A stretch of 64,000 nucleotides of DNA from Rhodococcus pseudokoreensis (GCF_017068395.1 NZ_CP070615.1:186001-250000); one strand, 5' to 3'. Counted from the stretch's first letter, positions 8,954 through 18,776 are shown. Numbers and translations: made by a program. The notes: generated by a model not told the origin, from the letters alone.

Positions 8954-9282
8954 TGGACACCCTTATGCACAGCGACGCACTCTCCCGATTCGGCTACGCG
9001 TTGTCGGATTCGACCCGTACACAGATCCTGCTGAGCCTGCGCAGCGGTCCCGGGTACCCATCGGATCTGGCCGAGAAGATCGGAGTATCCCGGCAGATCC
9101 TGTCCAACCACCTGTCCTGCCTGCGTGGCTGCGGCCTCGTCGTCGCCGTCCCCGAAGGCCGCCGGGCCAGGTACGAGCTGGCCGATCCGCGGATCGGCCA
9201 GGCCCTCGACGACTTGATCGGCCTGGTTCTCGCGGTCGACCCGGCCACCTGCCCGGACGCCGACGTCGACAACTGCTGCTGA
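8953..9282 (+). CDS. CmtR-like ArsR-family Cd/Pb sensor
   Basis: A 109-aa winged-helix metal repressor. The recognition helix region SRQILSNHLSCLRGCGLVV carries C56 and C60, the CxxxC pair that with a C-terminal Cys binds Cd(II)/Pb(II) in mycobacterial CmtR. The C-terminus here has CPDADVDNCC. GTG at 8953 is preferred because it sits 6 nt from a good -10; ATG at 8965 is the alternative. It is followed 32 bp later by a DUF3703 gene. It likely represses its own transcription and perhaps the divergent methyltransferase. Confidence 0.88.
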   Translation: MDTLMHSDALSRFGYALSDSTRTQILLSLRSGPGYPSDLAEKIGVSRQILSNHLSCLRGCGLVVAVPEGRRARYELADPRIGQALDDLIGLVLAVDPATCPDADVDNCC

Positions 9283-9314
9283 TCGCTGCGGACGCGACAT
9301 CGAAGGAGACCGAC

Positions 9315-9665
9315 ATGCACAAGCTCACCCCCGCCGTGCGGGACCTCTACGAGCGCGAAATGACCTCTGCGCGAAAGGCTCCCGACACGGAGTTGCGCTG
9401 GGCGCATCTCGAGCGAGCACACATCGTCTCGCAACCGCACCCGTGGTTGCACACCCGCAATCACGTCGCGATGTTCACTCTGGCTCTGGCCCAGCAGGAC
9501 CGGCGGGAGGCGTTGGGGCAGGCGATCCGGATCGCGGTCGCTGCTCCGGGATCACTGGCCGTTCGATACCCGGAGGGCAACACCGGGCGCACCGCGGCCG
9601 GACTGATGACGCCGATGCCGATACCGGAGGATCTGGCGCAGGCGATGGCCCGCGCCGATCGGTGA
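9315..9665 (+). CDS. DUF3703 family protein
   Basis: A 116-aa soluble protein of unknown biochemical function. AAGGAG (9303-9308) precedes the ATG. The core [25 protein letters not shown] and [10 protein letters not shown] are shared with the second copy at 49899-50243. Both copies sit beside ArsR regulators and cadmium-type ATPases, which suggests a role in metal stress. The conserved His residues (AHLERAH, HPWLHTRNH) could bind metal, but that is inference. Confidence 0.8.
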   Translation: MHKLTPAVRDLYEREMTSARKAPDTELRWAHLERAHIVSQPHPWLHTRNHVAMFTLALAQQDRREALGQAIRIAVAAPGSLAVRYPEGNTGRTAAGLMTPMPIPEDLAQAMARADR

Positions 9666-9755
9666 CCGGAGCACGCGGACGAAAGCGGCGAAACACATTG
9701 GCGCGGCCGTGCCTGACCAGCATTGAGATCACCCGCCCGAGCGGGCCATCCTTCT

Positions 9756-9783
9756 ATATCAACATCCGTTAGTATATTGATAT
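9756..9783 (+). promoter_or_regulatory. operator overlapping the cadC-like start
   Basis: Inverted repeat ATATCAA (9756-9762) and TTGATAT (9777-9783) separated by 14 nt. A -10-like TAGTAT (9770-9775) is 6 nt before the ATG at 9782, so the transcript is probably leaderless and the repressor would cover -10 and start codon. Confidence 0.65.
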
Positions 9784-10195
9784 GACTGAGGAACGCGTAG
9801 ATACCTGCGACCTGCTGTGTCTGGACCTTCCACACGCCGAGCAGATCCGTGCCACGTTGCCGCACCTGCGGCAGGTCGAGTCGGCCGCCGCTGCGGCCCG
9901 GGCGCTGGCCGATCCCACCCGGTTGACCATCGCCACCGCCCTGCACTCCGGCGGGGAGCTGTGCGTGTGCGACATGGCGTGGGTGGTCGGGCAGGCGCAG
10001 AACCTGGTCTCGCACCATCTGCGGCAACTGAAGATTGCCGACCTCGTCTCGTCGAGGAGGCAGGGTCGGTTGGTGATGTATGCGCTGACCGACCGCGGCC
10101 GGGGTCTGGTCCGCGCGGTCCTCGGTGACGGCCTCGCTTCGGCAACCGCCCGGCCCGAGGGCAGCATCGACATCTCGGAGGTCGGTCGTGGCTGA
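9782..10195 (+). CDS. CadC-type ArsR-family metal sensor
   Basis: A 137-aa ArsR/SmtB repressor. An N-terminal Cys pair (TCDLLC, C9 and C13) plus the ELCVCD motif (C61, C63) reproduces the four-Cys alpha3N site known from CadC, which senses Cd(II), Pb(II) and Bi(III). The HTH is AQNLVSHHLRQLKIADLV. It overlaps the ATPase start by 8 nt, so the two are translationally coupled, and it is the likely regulator of that pump. Confidence 0.9.
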   Translation: MTEERVDTCDLLCLDLPHAEQIRATLPHLRQVESAAAAARALADPTRLTIATALHSGGELCVCDMAWVVGQAQNLVSHHLRQLKIADLVSSRRQGRLVMYALTDRGRGLVRAVLGDGLASATARPEGSIDISEVGRG

Positions 10196-12392
10196 CGCAT
10201 GCTGCGGGCCCGCACCCGCGAAGTCGAACCCCGACGGCGAAACCCCCCCCGATCACGGTCCGGAACGGTGGTGGCAGGTCCGCGAACTGCAGTACGCGGC
10301 CCTCGCCGCGGTCCTGCTCGGCGCCGGATGGCTGATCGGTACGGCCGGATCCGGTCAGGTGGCGACACTGCTCGAACTGCTCGCCGCCGTGGTCGCCGCC
10401 GTCTCCTTCGTCCCGGGGGCGGTGCGGAATCTGCGGCACCGCCGGATCGGGGTCGGCACCCTGATGACGATCGCCGCCATCGGCGCGGTCGCACTCGGGC
10501 AGATCCCCGAAGCGGCGATGCTCGGCATCTTGTTCTCCATCGCCGAAGGCCTCGAAGATTACGCGGTCACCCGCACCCGCCGCGGGCTGCGCGCCCTGCT
10601 CTCGCTGGTGCCGCCCACCGCGTCCGTCCTGCGCGGCGGCACCGAAATCACCGTGGCCCCGGACGAACTGGCCCTCGGGGACGTCATGGTGCTGCGCCCC
10701 GGGGAGCGGGCCGCCACCGACGGGGTGATCCTCTCCGGGCGCACCAGCCTGGACCTGTCCGCGATCACCGGCGAATCCGTCCCCGTCGAGGCCGGGCCCG
10801 ACGACGAGGTCTACGCGGGGGCGATCAACGGCGGCGGCGCCATCGAGGTGCAGGTCACCGCGCCGGCCGCCGACAGCTCACTGGCCCGAATCGTGCACAT
10901 CGTCGAGGAAGCCCAGGACCGCAAGGGCGCCGGCCAACGCCTCGCCGACAAGGTCGCCAAACCGCTGGTACCGGCGATCATGATCCTCGCCGCCCTGGTC
11001 GCCGCCCTCGGCTCGCTGTTCGGCGATCCGATGGTATGGATCGAACGGGCCCTGGTGGTGCTCGTCGCCGCCTCCCCGTGCGCGTTGGCGATCGCGGTGC
11101 CGCTGACCGTGGTCGCCGCGATCGGGGCCTCCAGCCGGCACGGCGCCCTCGTCAAGGGCGGAGCCGCGCTCGAGGAACTCGGCCGCATCCGGGTCATCGC
11201 CCTGGACAAGACCGGCACCCTGACCCGCAACACCCCGCAGGTCATCGCGGTGATCACCCGAAACGGGCTGCCCGAGCGGGATGCCCTGGCCGCGGCGGCC
11301 GCGCTCGAGGCCCGCAGCGAGCACCCGCTTGCGCAGGCCATTCTCGCCGCCGCCGGGGACAACGTCACCGCCGCCGACGATGTCACCGCCGTGCCCGGGC
11401 ACGGGCTGCACGGCACCGTGGACGGAACCCCGCTGCGGCTCGGTAAACCCGGCTGGGTCGACCCGGGCGATCTCGCCGACGACGTCGCGCGCCTGCAGGG
11501 GGAGGGCGCCACCGTGGTGCTTGTCGAACGGGACACCGCCGTCATCGCGGCGATCGCGGTTCGCGACGAACTGCGCCCCGAGACCCCCGAGGCGGTTCAC
11601 CGGCTCCGCGGACTGGGCATCGACGTGGCCATGCTGACCGGCGATAATCGCCGCACCGCGCAGGCACTCGCCGACCAGGCCGGGATCACCGCGGTGCACG
11701 CCGAACTGCTGCCCGAAGACAAGGCCGCCCTGCTGCCCAGTCTCTCCGGGGGCCGGAAGATCGCCATGGTCGGCGACGGCGTCAACGACGCCCCCGCCCT
11801 GGCCACCGCCGACATCGGGATCGCAATGGGCGCCATGGGCACCGACGTGGCCATCGAAACCGCCGACGTGGCGCTGATGGGCGAGGACCTGCGCCATTTG
11901 CCGCAGGTCCTCGCGCACGCCCGCCGCGCCCGCACGATCATGCTGCAGAACATCGGGCTGTCCCTGGCCATCATCGGGGTGCTGATCCCGCTGGCCGCGA
12001 CCGGTATCCTCGGGCTGGCGACCGTGGTGTTCATCCACGAATTCGCCGAGGTCCTGGTCATCGGCAACGCCATCCGCGCCGCCAAGGCCACCGCCCTGCC
12101 CGGGCTGACATCCGCACCCACCACCACCGGACCGCTGCATGTGAGCGTGGCACCCTCACAGCACACATCCGACGACCTGTGCTGCGCACCAGCCCCCACC
12201 CGCGGCGCCGCTGCGCCTGCACCCACAACGGCGGCCGGACCGAACCTGTTGAACCTGACACCTTTCGCCGCAGCCGTGCCGACAGACGCCGAGGCCGACG
12301 GGTGCGACTGCTGCGCCCCGCCACCGAACACCGCCACTGACGGCGCGATCAGATCGAGCCCTCGGCAAGAATCCAAGAGGACCAGGGGCTGA
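10188..12392 (+). CDS. P1B-type Cd/Zn/Pb-exporting ATPase (module A)
   Basis: A 734-aa metal-exporting P-type ATPase. GTG at 10188 is chosen because GGAGG lies 7 nt upstream and the frame overlaps the regulator stop. Motifs: TGES 194-197, SPC 296-298 in the transport helix (P1B-2 type), DKTGT 340-344 (phosphorylated Asp), HP (SEHPLA) and GDGVNDAP near 528. There is no N-terminal HMA domain; instead the N-terminus has ACCGPAP and the roughly 75-residue C-terminal tail has DDLCCAPAP and GCDCCAPPP, likely metal-binding. Its paralogue at 47429 lacks the tail. Confidence 0.92.
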   Translation: MADACCGPAPAKSNPDGETPPDHGPERWWQVRELQYAALAAVLLGAGWLIGTAGSGQVATLLELLAAVVAAVSFVPGAVRNLRHRRIGVGTLMTIAAIGAVALGQIPEAAMLGILFSIAEGLEDYAVTRTRRGLRALLSLVPPTASVLRGGTEITVAPDELALGDVMVLRPGERAATDGVILSGRTSLDLSAITGESVPVEAGPDDEVYAGAINGGGAIEVQVTAPAADSSLARIVHIVEEAQDRKGAGQRLADKVAKPLVPAIMILAALVAALGSLFGDPMVWIERALVVLVAASPCALAIAVPLTVVAAIGASSRHGALVKGGAALEELGRIRVIALDKTGTLTRNTPQVIAVITRNGLPERDALAAAAALEARSEHPLAQAILAAAGDNVTAADDVTAVPGHGLHGTVDGTPLRLGKPGWVDPGDLADDVARLQGEGATVVLVERDTAVIAAIAVRDELRPETPEAVHRLRGLGIDVAMLTGDNRRTAQALADQAGITAVHAELLPEDKAALLPSLSGGRKIAMVGDGVNDAPALATADIGIAMGAMGTDVAIETADVALMGEDLRHLPQVLAHARRARTIMLQNIGLSLAIIGVLIPLAATGILGLATVVFIHEFAEVLVIGNAIRAAKATALPGLTSAPTTTGPLHVSVAPSQHTSDDLCCAPAPTRGAAAPAPTTAAGPNLLNLTPFAAAVPTDAEADGCDCCAPPPNTATDGAIRSSPRQESKRTRG

Positions 12393-12493
12393 TTCGCCAC
12401 ACCAAAGCCGGAGCACCCCAGCACCGCCCGTGTCCATCCAGTACCGCAGGCACCGTCGTCCTACGCTCGTCGAGGCGAAGACCTCTGCACAAC

Positions 12494-13134
12494 GCCCGCG
12501 CGATGTACCGCACCCTCCATCAGGTGCTGCTCCCGCTGCCGGATGCGGTGACGGTGCTGCCCGCGCACGGCGCCGGTGTCCGTGGCCGCGTTCGCCGGCA
12601 GCGCGGTCAATCGGCTGCTGCCTCCCGGCGGTCACGATGTGCGGTTTCGCGGTGGCGATGATCGCCTCCGCGATCCGGATGCTGTCGAGCACCGAGAGCG
12701 TCGGGACCGCCTGCCGCGCGGACGGCGCCTCGGCCATCGACCTGGCGCCGCTGCACCTCTCGTTCCGTCCCGGCGAGCCTCGGTGTCGGCATTTTGACCG
12801 GGCTGTTCGGAGTGGGCGGCGGTTTCCTCATCATCCCCTTCCTCATCATCCCCGCCCTCGTCCTGCTACCAGGGGTGGAGATGGCCGTCGCGGTGGGCAC
12901 GTCATTGCTGATCGTCGCCGTGAACTCCGGGTCCGGGCTTATCGCCACCCTCGGCCATCTCAGCCTGGACTGGGCGCTGGTTGCGGCCTTCACCGTGACC
13001 ACAGTCGGTGGATCGCTTGTCGCGGGCCGCTGTACGGCGGATACGTCGACAGGGCCCGTTTGCAACGGTGGTTCGCCGTCCTGATCTTGGCGGAGGCCGG
13101 TGTCGTCCTGGTCGAGGTGCTTACGCTGCGCTGA
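12494..13134 (+). pseudogene. collapsed persulfide dioxygenase-TSUP fusion remnant
   Basis: 12494-12576 matches the dioxygenase gene at about 42692-42775 (AMYRT.H.VLLPLPDAVTVLPAHGAG), then jumps at a CCGG microhomology into sequence matching the TSUP gene from about 44226 onward. The intervening roughly 1.4 kb is missing. The TSUP part is frameshifted at least twice and contains a 15-bp tandem duplication (FLIIP twice). Its last residues ([11 protein letters not shown]...VEVLTLR) match the end of the intact protein at 44764. This is the wreck of a second copy of the sulfur operon in module B. Confidence 0.85.
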
Positions 13135-13162
13135 CCCGCAGTCCCGGTGAGGTAACGGCTGG

Positions 13163-15274
13163 TCAGCCCGCGGGAGCGGGTGCCGGAGCGGGAGCCGGTG
13201 CGGGTTCGGCCGGTGCCGGCGGAACCTGTGCCGGGTCCGCGGGCGGTGCGACGGGCGCCGCGGCATCGACCGGGGCACCGTTCTTGTATGCCTCCGCGTA
13301 GGTGTCGTTGTAGGTCTTCAGGACCTTGGTGACGATGCCGGTGATCTCGTTGAAGATCAGCGAACCGTTCTCGAAGTCGGTGCGCAGACCGCCCGGGATC
13401 GGGTACTCGTCACTGGTCGGCAGGCCCAGTTCGCCGTTGTCGGCTCCGAGGTTCTGCCACGTCTTGAAGATCTGGCCGAGGACCGCCCACACACCGCCGT
13501 TGGGCGAGGTGAAGATGGCGCCGTTGGCGAACTGTGCGCCCGAGTTCCCGGCCTTGGCCTGCAGCAGTCCGGTGATGGCCTGGCCGAGCCGGCCGGTGTC
13601 GCCGCCTTCCGCCACCCACTTCTGGGCGACCGGCGACGGGTCGGTGAGCCGCAGCAGTTCGTTGACCAGGGCGGGGATCCCGGCGCCGAGGCTGGAGCTG
13701 GCGTCCGTGCCGGGACCGCCGGACGGCGCCGGAGCCTCACCCGAGGGTGCGTCCGCGGCCAGCGAGGCGTTGCCGCCGCCGAGGCTGGCGGCCGCGATCT
13801 GCCGGATCTCGTCCATGTGTGAGTACGCCGCGTCTCCCGGGCAGGATGTGTTGCCGACGTCGCGGTGCGCGAAGATCACCGGGAGATCGACGGCCTCACC
13901 CTCCGCGTAGGGAGTGAATTCGGTGCCCTCGGAGTACATCGTCGTCTCACCGAGTGGGTCGAGTCCGGCCTTGCCGAGCTTCCAGCCGAGGAACTTGCCG
14001 ACGGCGTCGAGGGTGGCCTGCGGCGGATCCTCGGACGAGAAGTCGCCCATCATCGCGACTCCGGTGGTGTTCTCGTTGAACCCGCCGGCGTGCGCGCCCT
14101 GGACCGGACGGTCGAGACCGCCTGCGCGGCCCTCGAAGATCTGGCCGTACTTGTCGACCAGTGCGTTGTATCCGATGTCGCACCAGCCCAGCGTCTGCGC
14201 GTGGTAGGCGTAGATCGCGCGGACGATCTCGGCCGATTCGGCCTTCGAGTAGTCGTTGGCTCCCGCGGTGTGGTGCACGGTGGCACCGCCGATGAAGTCG
14301 TCGTAGTCGGGGTCCTGGCACCGGATGGACTCGTCGGCACCCCACTGCTGGCGGCTGATGACCTTGGGACCGCCGCTGTCGAGGGGGCTCGCGATGTCGC
14401 CGAGCGTCGCGTCGCCGGGGCCGCTGCCCGGTTCGATGAGGACGGCCGTGACGTCGTCGGCGCCCGCGCGTGCCGGCTGCTGACGCAACGGTGTGTTGAC
14501 GGCGGCGGGGGTGTAGCCGAGCGGCGCGGCCCCGTCCGCGGCGGGCGCCGGTGCGGGAGCGGGGGCCGCCGGAGCCGGCACGGGTGCCGGTGCCGCTTCG
14601 GGCGCGGGCGCGCCGGCGGGTGCGGGCACCGAGGTGGGGGTCAGGATCTGGATCGCTTTCGTGAGCCCGACGTAGACGGGTTCGGTGGCGACCTTGCCGT
14701 CGGACGCGGTCTTGTCGGTGCGACGGGTGTCGATCATGTCGGGGGAGACCCACTGTCCCCACGTTCCGTCGGCCTGCAGCGCGCGGACCTTGGACTCCGC
14801 GGATGCGAGGGTCTCGGAGGTGAGTGCCACCATGCTGAACGGGGTGTCGCGGGTCAGTTCCTTGACGATCGTGCCGGGCTGCTGATCGGCCGGGGGCAGG
14901 ATCGCGGGGTCGGAGACGTCGCCCGGGGCGGGGAGCTTCAGTGGGATCTGCAGGTTCGGGATCTGGATTCCGCCGGGAAGTTGCACGTTGCTGGGGATGT
15001 GGAGGTACGGCGGGATCTTCAGGTTCCGGAGGTCGCCGATGTTGACGTCGGGCAGGTTCAGCCCGGTCAGTTCCTTCAGCGGGATCACGATGTCGGGGAT
15101 CTGCGACAGCACGACCTGCGCGATCTCGGTGGACACTGCGGAGTTGGAGGTTTCGTTCGTGGATTTGACGTCGGAGGGTGCGCTACTGATGCCGTAGACC
15201 GCGACGGGACTTGCGACAGCCAGAGCGGCGACAGCCCCGAGGACGATCGAGGGCTTCGGTCGACGGTGCGGCAA
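13163..15274 (-). CDS. secreted N-acetylmuramoyl-L-alanine amidase with LGFP repeats
   Basis: A 703-aa exported peptidoglycan hydrolase. It has an N-terminal signal/anchor helix (SIVLGAVAALAVASPVAVYG), a Pro/Ala linker around 215-265, and a PGRP/Amidase_2 domain with zinc ligands in GGATVHHTAG and FAHRDVGNTSCPGD plus NALVDKYGQIFEGRAGG. LGFP-type modules follow (GAIFTSPNGGVWAVLGQIFKTW, LGLPTSDEY), then a Pro/Ala-rich tail. LGFP repeats bind the arabinogalactan/mycolate wall in related proteins. The start is followed by MPHRRPKPS, with a GGAG just upstream on the minus strand. The C-terminal part is duplicated as a fragment at 45213-45535. Confidence 0.88.
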   Translation of the reverse strand: MPHRRPKPSIVLGAVAALAVASPVAVYGISSAPSDVKSTNETSNSAVSTEIAQVVLSQIPDIVIPLKELTGLNLPDVNIGDLRNLKIPPYLHIPSNVQLPGGIQIPNLQIPLKLPAPGDVSDPAILPPADQQPGTIVKELTRDTPFSMVALTSETLASAESKVRALQADGTWGQWVSPDMIDTRRTDKTASDGKVATEPVYVGLTKAIQILTPTSVPAPAGAPAPEAAPAPVPAPAAPAPAPAPAADGAAPLGYTPAAVNTPLRQQPARAGADDVTAVLIEPGSGPGDATLGDIASPLDSGGPKVISRQQWGADESIRCQDPDYDDFIGGATVHHTAGANDYSKAESAEIVRAIYAYHAQTLGWCDIGYNALVDKYGQIFEGRAGGLDRPVQGAHAGGFNENTTGVAMMGDFSSEDPPQATLDAVGKFLGWKLGKAGLDPLGETTMYSEGTEFTPYAEGEAVDLPVIFAHRDVGNTSCPGDAAYSHMDEIRQIAAASLGGGNASLAADAPSGEAPAPSGGPGTDASSSLGAGIPALVNELLRLTDPSPVAQKWVAEGGDTGRLGQAITGLLQAKAGNSGAQFANGAIFTSPNGGVWAVLGQIFKTWQNLGADNGELGLPTSDEYPIPGGLRTDFENGSLIFNEITGIVTKVLKTYNDTYAEAYKNGAPVDAAAPVAPPADPAQVPPAPAEPAPAPAPAPAPAG

Positions 15275-16251
15275 GGGGGACTCTCCTCAGTTGCAGTTTC
15301 CCGGACATCGGACCGTGCGATGCTCACGTGAAGCTGGACGAAGGACCTCAATGTCCGATCGACACCCTCTTCGGAAGCGGTCAGCTCGCGCCCGCTGTAA
15401 CCGACGCACCGCCGGTCCTAATCACTCTGATCACACTAGTCACAGCACGCACAACATTCAATCTGAGGTTGAGACTTTTCGGCGGGCGCGCCGATTGCGC
15501 AGTGGGTCCGTCATGTGCGGGCGGGATCGGACGGTCAGGGCAACGGCTCAGGATCGCCCAATTCACCCAGCAGAACTTCGTTAACGCCTGGGATTGGCAA
15601 TCCGTCCCTCCGGCGCGGGTGGGCACTTCTGGGTGGGCGCGCCGGTGGGACGCGTCCTACGAATACGTCGGCGACGTCACCCGCTCCGACGTCCCCGATC
15701 TGCAGAAGTTGTTCCAAGACCCACTCGAGGAGGTCGTGGTCCCCGAGGTGGACGCCGACACCACAGATGCGAGCATCCGGCAAGATCACCGGAGTCATCT
15801 TCAACGACAACGACATCCGTTCAGACGTCTTCGTGGTCAGGAACCAACCCGTCCAGACCGACGACGCCGAGCAGCTGCTCACCAGGTAGGCCCGGTTCAT
15901 CTTCGCCACCGACAGCGGTCGATCTCGGCCTGGACCGAGCTGAACCCCGCGGGAGAGCTGGTGCGGCAGGACGGACCCGCCATGGAATGTTAGACAGCAA
16001 GGATCAGGCGGAACCGAGGGGCTCTTCGGCGCCCTGCGACCAGCCAGCGTGTGATCACCCGGTCGGACTTGAGGAACATTTGCCACACGGCCGCCCGGCG
16101 GACTTCGGCACACCTGGGCCCGAACCCCCGACGGTGAGTGGCCTCGCGCTCGATCCCGGTTCACAGAGGCGCACACAAATTTGGTTGGCATTCCATGCTG
16201 AGTTTCCAGCCCGCAGATCCGAAGGTGCACAAGTGACTCTTGGGGAAATTC
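15275..16251. other. long intergenic region with an unrecognised coding relic
   Basis: Upstream of the amidase and downstream of the ABC operon. Around 15640-15900 on the plus strand two frames look protein-like (DASYEYVGDVTRSDVPDLQK, then TGVIFNDNDIRSDVFVV) but are interrupted, suggesting a frameshifted relic I cannot name. The remainder shows nothing I can support. Confidence 0.35.
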
Positions 16252-17292
16252 TCACAGTTCGTATGCCACGGCGTTGCCGAGGACGCGGATGCCGACGCGG
16301 TCGCCGGGGGTGAGGGCGGTGGCACCGAAGCGGCGGACGGTGACCCGTTCGGTGACGACGCCGTCCGCGTTGTCGAGGCGTATGCCGAGCAGCATTTCCG
16401 ACCCGAGGTATTCGACGTCGACGACCGTCCCGGTTACGCCGGCGCCGTCCGTGGTCACCTCGATTTGCTCCGGCCGCAACATCACTCGGGCGCTCCCGCG
16501 GACGCCGTTCGGGGCCACGGCCACGTCGCCGAGGGCGCAGCGGGCCCGGCCGCCGTCGACGTGCGCCGACAACACGACGGCGTCACCGATGAACTGTGCG
16601 GTGGGGACGTCGATCGGGGTGGAATAGATTTCGCGCGGGGTGCCGATCTGGGCGAGCCGGCCGGCACTCATCACCGCGACCCGGTCGGCGAACGACAGCG
16701 CCTCGGGCTGGTCGTGGGTGACGAGGATGGTGGTGATCCCGGCCTTCGCGAGGACGTCGGCGACGATCCTGCGGGTGTTCGTCCGCAGCCCGGCGTCCAG
16801 TGCGGAGAACGGCTCGTCGAGCAGCATGAGTTCGGGTTCGCGGGCCAGCGCCCGCGCGAGTGCCACTCGCTGTTGCTGCCCGCCCGACAGTTGGTCGGGT
16901 CGGCGGGCCGCGTACGACGGGTCCAGCGACACCATCTCGAGGAGCTCGGCGATCGTCGACGCGGTGCGGGCCCGGCGGGGCAGACCGAACCCGACATTCG
17001 CGCCGACAGTGGCGTGCGGGAACAGCGCGCCGTCCTGGGCGACGTACCCCACCGACCGCCGGTGCGCGGGCGTCCAACCGCCGCCCGCGACGACCCGGCC
17101 GGCCAGTGCGATGGTGCCGGCATCGGGCTTCTCGAAGCCCGCGATCAGGCGGAGCAACGTGGTCTTGCCGCAACCCGATGGCCCCACGATCGCCGTGGTG
17201 GATCCCGCCTCGACGGCGAACGCGACGCGCCGGAGGATCGCCGCGGCGCCGAACGACTTGTCGAGTCCGTCCACTTCGAGTGCGTATGTCAT
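16252..17292 (-). CDS. Fe(III)-type ABC importer ATPase
   Basis: A 346-aa ABC ATPase with Walker A GPSGCGKTT, Q-loop YVAQDGALFP, signature LSGGQQQRVALARAL, Walker B LMLLDEPFSALD and H-loop THDQPEA. The C-terminal TOBE-like region (VMLRPEQIEVT...) is typical of FbpC/PotA/CysA-type importers. The ATG at 17292 overlaps the permease stop by ATGA, so they are coupled. The neighbouring permease and iron-type binding protein point to ferric iron as substrate. Confidence 0.9.
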   Translation of the reverse strand: MTYALEVDGLDKSFGAAAILRRVAFAVEAGSTTAIVGPSGCGKTTLLRLIAGFEKPDAGTIALAGRVVAGGGWTPAHRRSVGYVAQDGALFPHATVGANVGFGLPRRARTASTIAELLEMVSLDPSYAARRPDQLSGGQQQRVALARALAREPELMLLDEPFSALDAGLRTNTRRIVADVLAKAGITTILVTHDQPEALSFADRVAVMSAGRLAQIGTPREIYSTPIDVPTAQFIGDAVVLSAHVDGGRARCALGDVAVAPNGVRGSARVMLRPEQIEVTTDGAGVTGTVVDVEYLGSEMLLGIRLDNADGVVTERVTVRRFGATALTPGDRVGIRVLGNAVAYEL

Positions 17293-18776
17293 AGTCCCGC
17301 TACCTTTTTCGACTGGGAGAAGAGCACGTAGGTCATGGGCAACGACAACACGATCATGATCAGCGCGTACGGTGCGGCGCCGGCGTAGTCGATCTCGCTG
17401 CTCAGCGACCAGAACCGCATGGACAGGGTGCGGGTACCGGTGGGCGCGAGCAGGAGGGTGGCGGTCAGCTCGTTGACGACCCCCAGGAACACCAGCGCCC
17501 CGCCCGCCGCCGTGGCCGGGGCCGCCAGCCGCAGCGTGACCCGGAAGAAGGCCGACAGCGGCGAGAGCCCCAGCGACTGCGCCGTCTCTTCGAGCCCGAC
17601 AGGCGCCTGCGCGAGTCCGGCCCGGAGGTTCACCAGGGCACGCGGTAGGAAGAGCAGCGCGTAGCCCGCGATCACGACGGCCACGCTCTGATAGAGCGGG
17701 TGGAGGTAGCGGATGGAGACGGTGACCAATGCCAGTGCCACCACGATGCCGGGCAGCGAACTCGAGATGTAGGTGCCGCCCTCGAGGAAGCGGCTGAACC
17801 GACCGGTGTGGCGGATCGAGATCCAGGCGATCGGGAAGGCGAGCACACATGTCACGACGGCACCGGCGATGCCGAACCCGAGAGTCTGTACGAGCGCGGA
17901 CGCGACGGCGTCCCATTCCCAGACCGCGCTCCCGCCGATGACGAGCCACCGCAGGACGCTGACGACCGGGACACCGACGGACGCCGCGATCAGCACCCCG
18001 AGGAACGCCAGCACGATCGGCGAGTACCGCCAGCCGAGTTCGGCGGGCACGACCCGGCGGGCCGCACCCGACCCGATCCGGGCGTACCGGGCGCTGCCGC
18101 GGACGACCGATTCGATCACCAGCAGGGTCAGGCACAGCAGCACCAGGACACCGGCGAGCATGGTCGCCGCGGTTCCGTTGAACGTCGACTGGTACTGCTC
18201 GAAGATCGCCGTCGTGAACGTGTCGAACCGGATGAAGACGAAGGCGCCGTATTCGGCGAGAAGGTGCAGCGACACCAGCAGCGCCCCGCCGGCGATGGCC
18301 AGGCGCAGCTGCGGCACCACGACGCGGAAGAACACCGCCCACGGCCCGAGTCCGAGTGCTCGCGCCGATTCCTCGACGGCCGGATCCAGCCGGCGCAGTG
18401 TCGCGGCCGCCGGAATGTAGACGAGGGGGAAGTACGAGAGGGTCGCGATGAGGACACCGCCCGACAGCCCGCCGAGGGAGGGAATCGCCGTCACCCAGGA
18501 ATAACTGTTCACGAACGCCGGAACAGCCAGCGGCGCCGCGAGAAGCACCGCCCACACCTTCGCCCCCGGCGCCCGGGTGCGCTCGACGAGCCAGGCGGCG
18601 AGGACGCCGACGATGACGCAGATCGGCACCGTGACCACGACCAACAGCACGGTATTCGACAGCAATTGGCGTACCCGGGGCCGGAACAGCAACGCCGACG
18701 CGGTGTCCCAGCCCGTGGCGATGCTCGCCGCGATCACGTAGCCGAGCGGAATGAACGACGCGGCCACCACGATCAC
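17289..18776 (-). CDS. Fe(III)-type ABC importer permease (duplicated domain)
   Basis: A permease of at least 495 aa with two BPD_transp_1 halves and about 12 membrane spans, as in FbpB. The EAA loops are visible at EESARALGLGPWAVFFRVVVP and EETAQSLGLSPLSAFFRVTL. GTG at 18776 falls inside the first hydrophobic span; the frame stays open upstream with a basic stretch (RRPTAGPGLPLPLAVAA), so the true N-terminus is probably about 25 residues longer with an unusual start codon. The gap to the binding-protein stop is about 100 bp. Confidence 0.88.
   Translation of the reverse strand: MIVVAASFIPLGYVIAASIATGWDTASALLFRPRVRQLLSNTVLLVVVTVPICVIVGVLAAWLVERTRAPGAKVWAVLLAAPLAVPAFVNSYSWVTAIPSLGGLSGGVLIATLSYFPLVYIPAAATLRRLDPAVEESARALGLGPWAVFFRVVVPQLRLAIAGGALLVSLHLLAEYGAFVFIRFDTFTTAIFEQYQSTFNGTAATMLAGVLVLLCLTLLVIESVVRGSARYARIGSGAARRVVPAELGWRYSPIVLAFLGVLIAASVGVPVVSVLRWLVIGGSAVWEWDAVASALVQTLGFGIAGAVVTCVLAFPIAWISIRHTGRFSRFLEGGTYISSSLPGIVVALALVTVSIRYLHPLYQSVAVVIAGYALLFLPRALVNLRAGLAQAPVGLEETAQSLGLSPLSAFFRVTLRLAAPATAAGGALVFLGVVNELTATLLLAPTGTRTLSMRFWSLSSEIDYAGAAPYALIMIVLSLPMTYVLFSQSKKVAGL

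Noticed and set aside
16252..18555. 767-codon frame starting far upstream of the ABC ATPase
   Set aside because: Only the last 346 codons show ABC motifs; the upstream part is antiphase to the permease gene. ATG 17292 with ATGA overlap is the real start.
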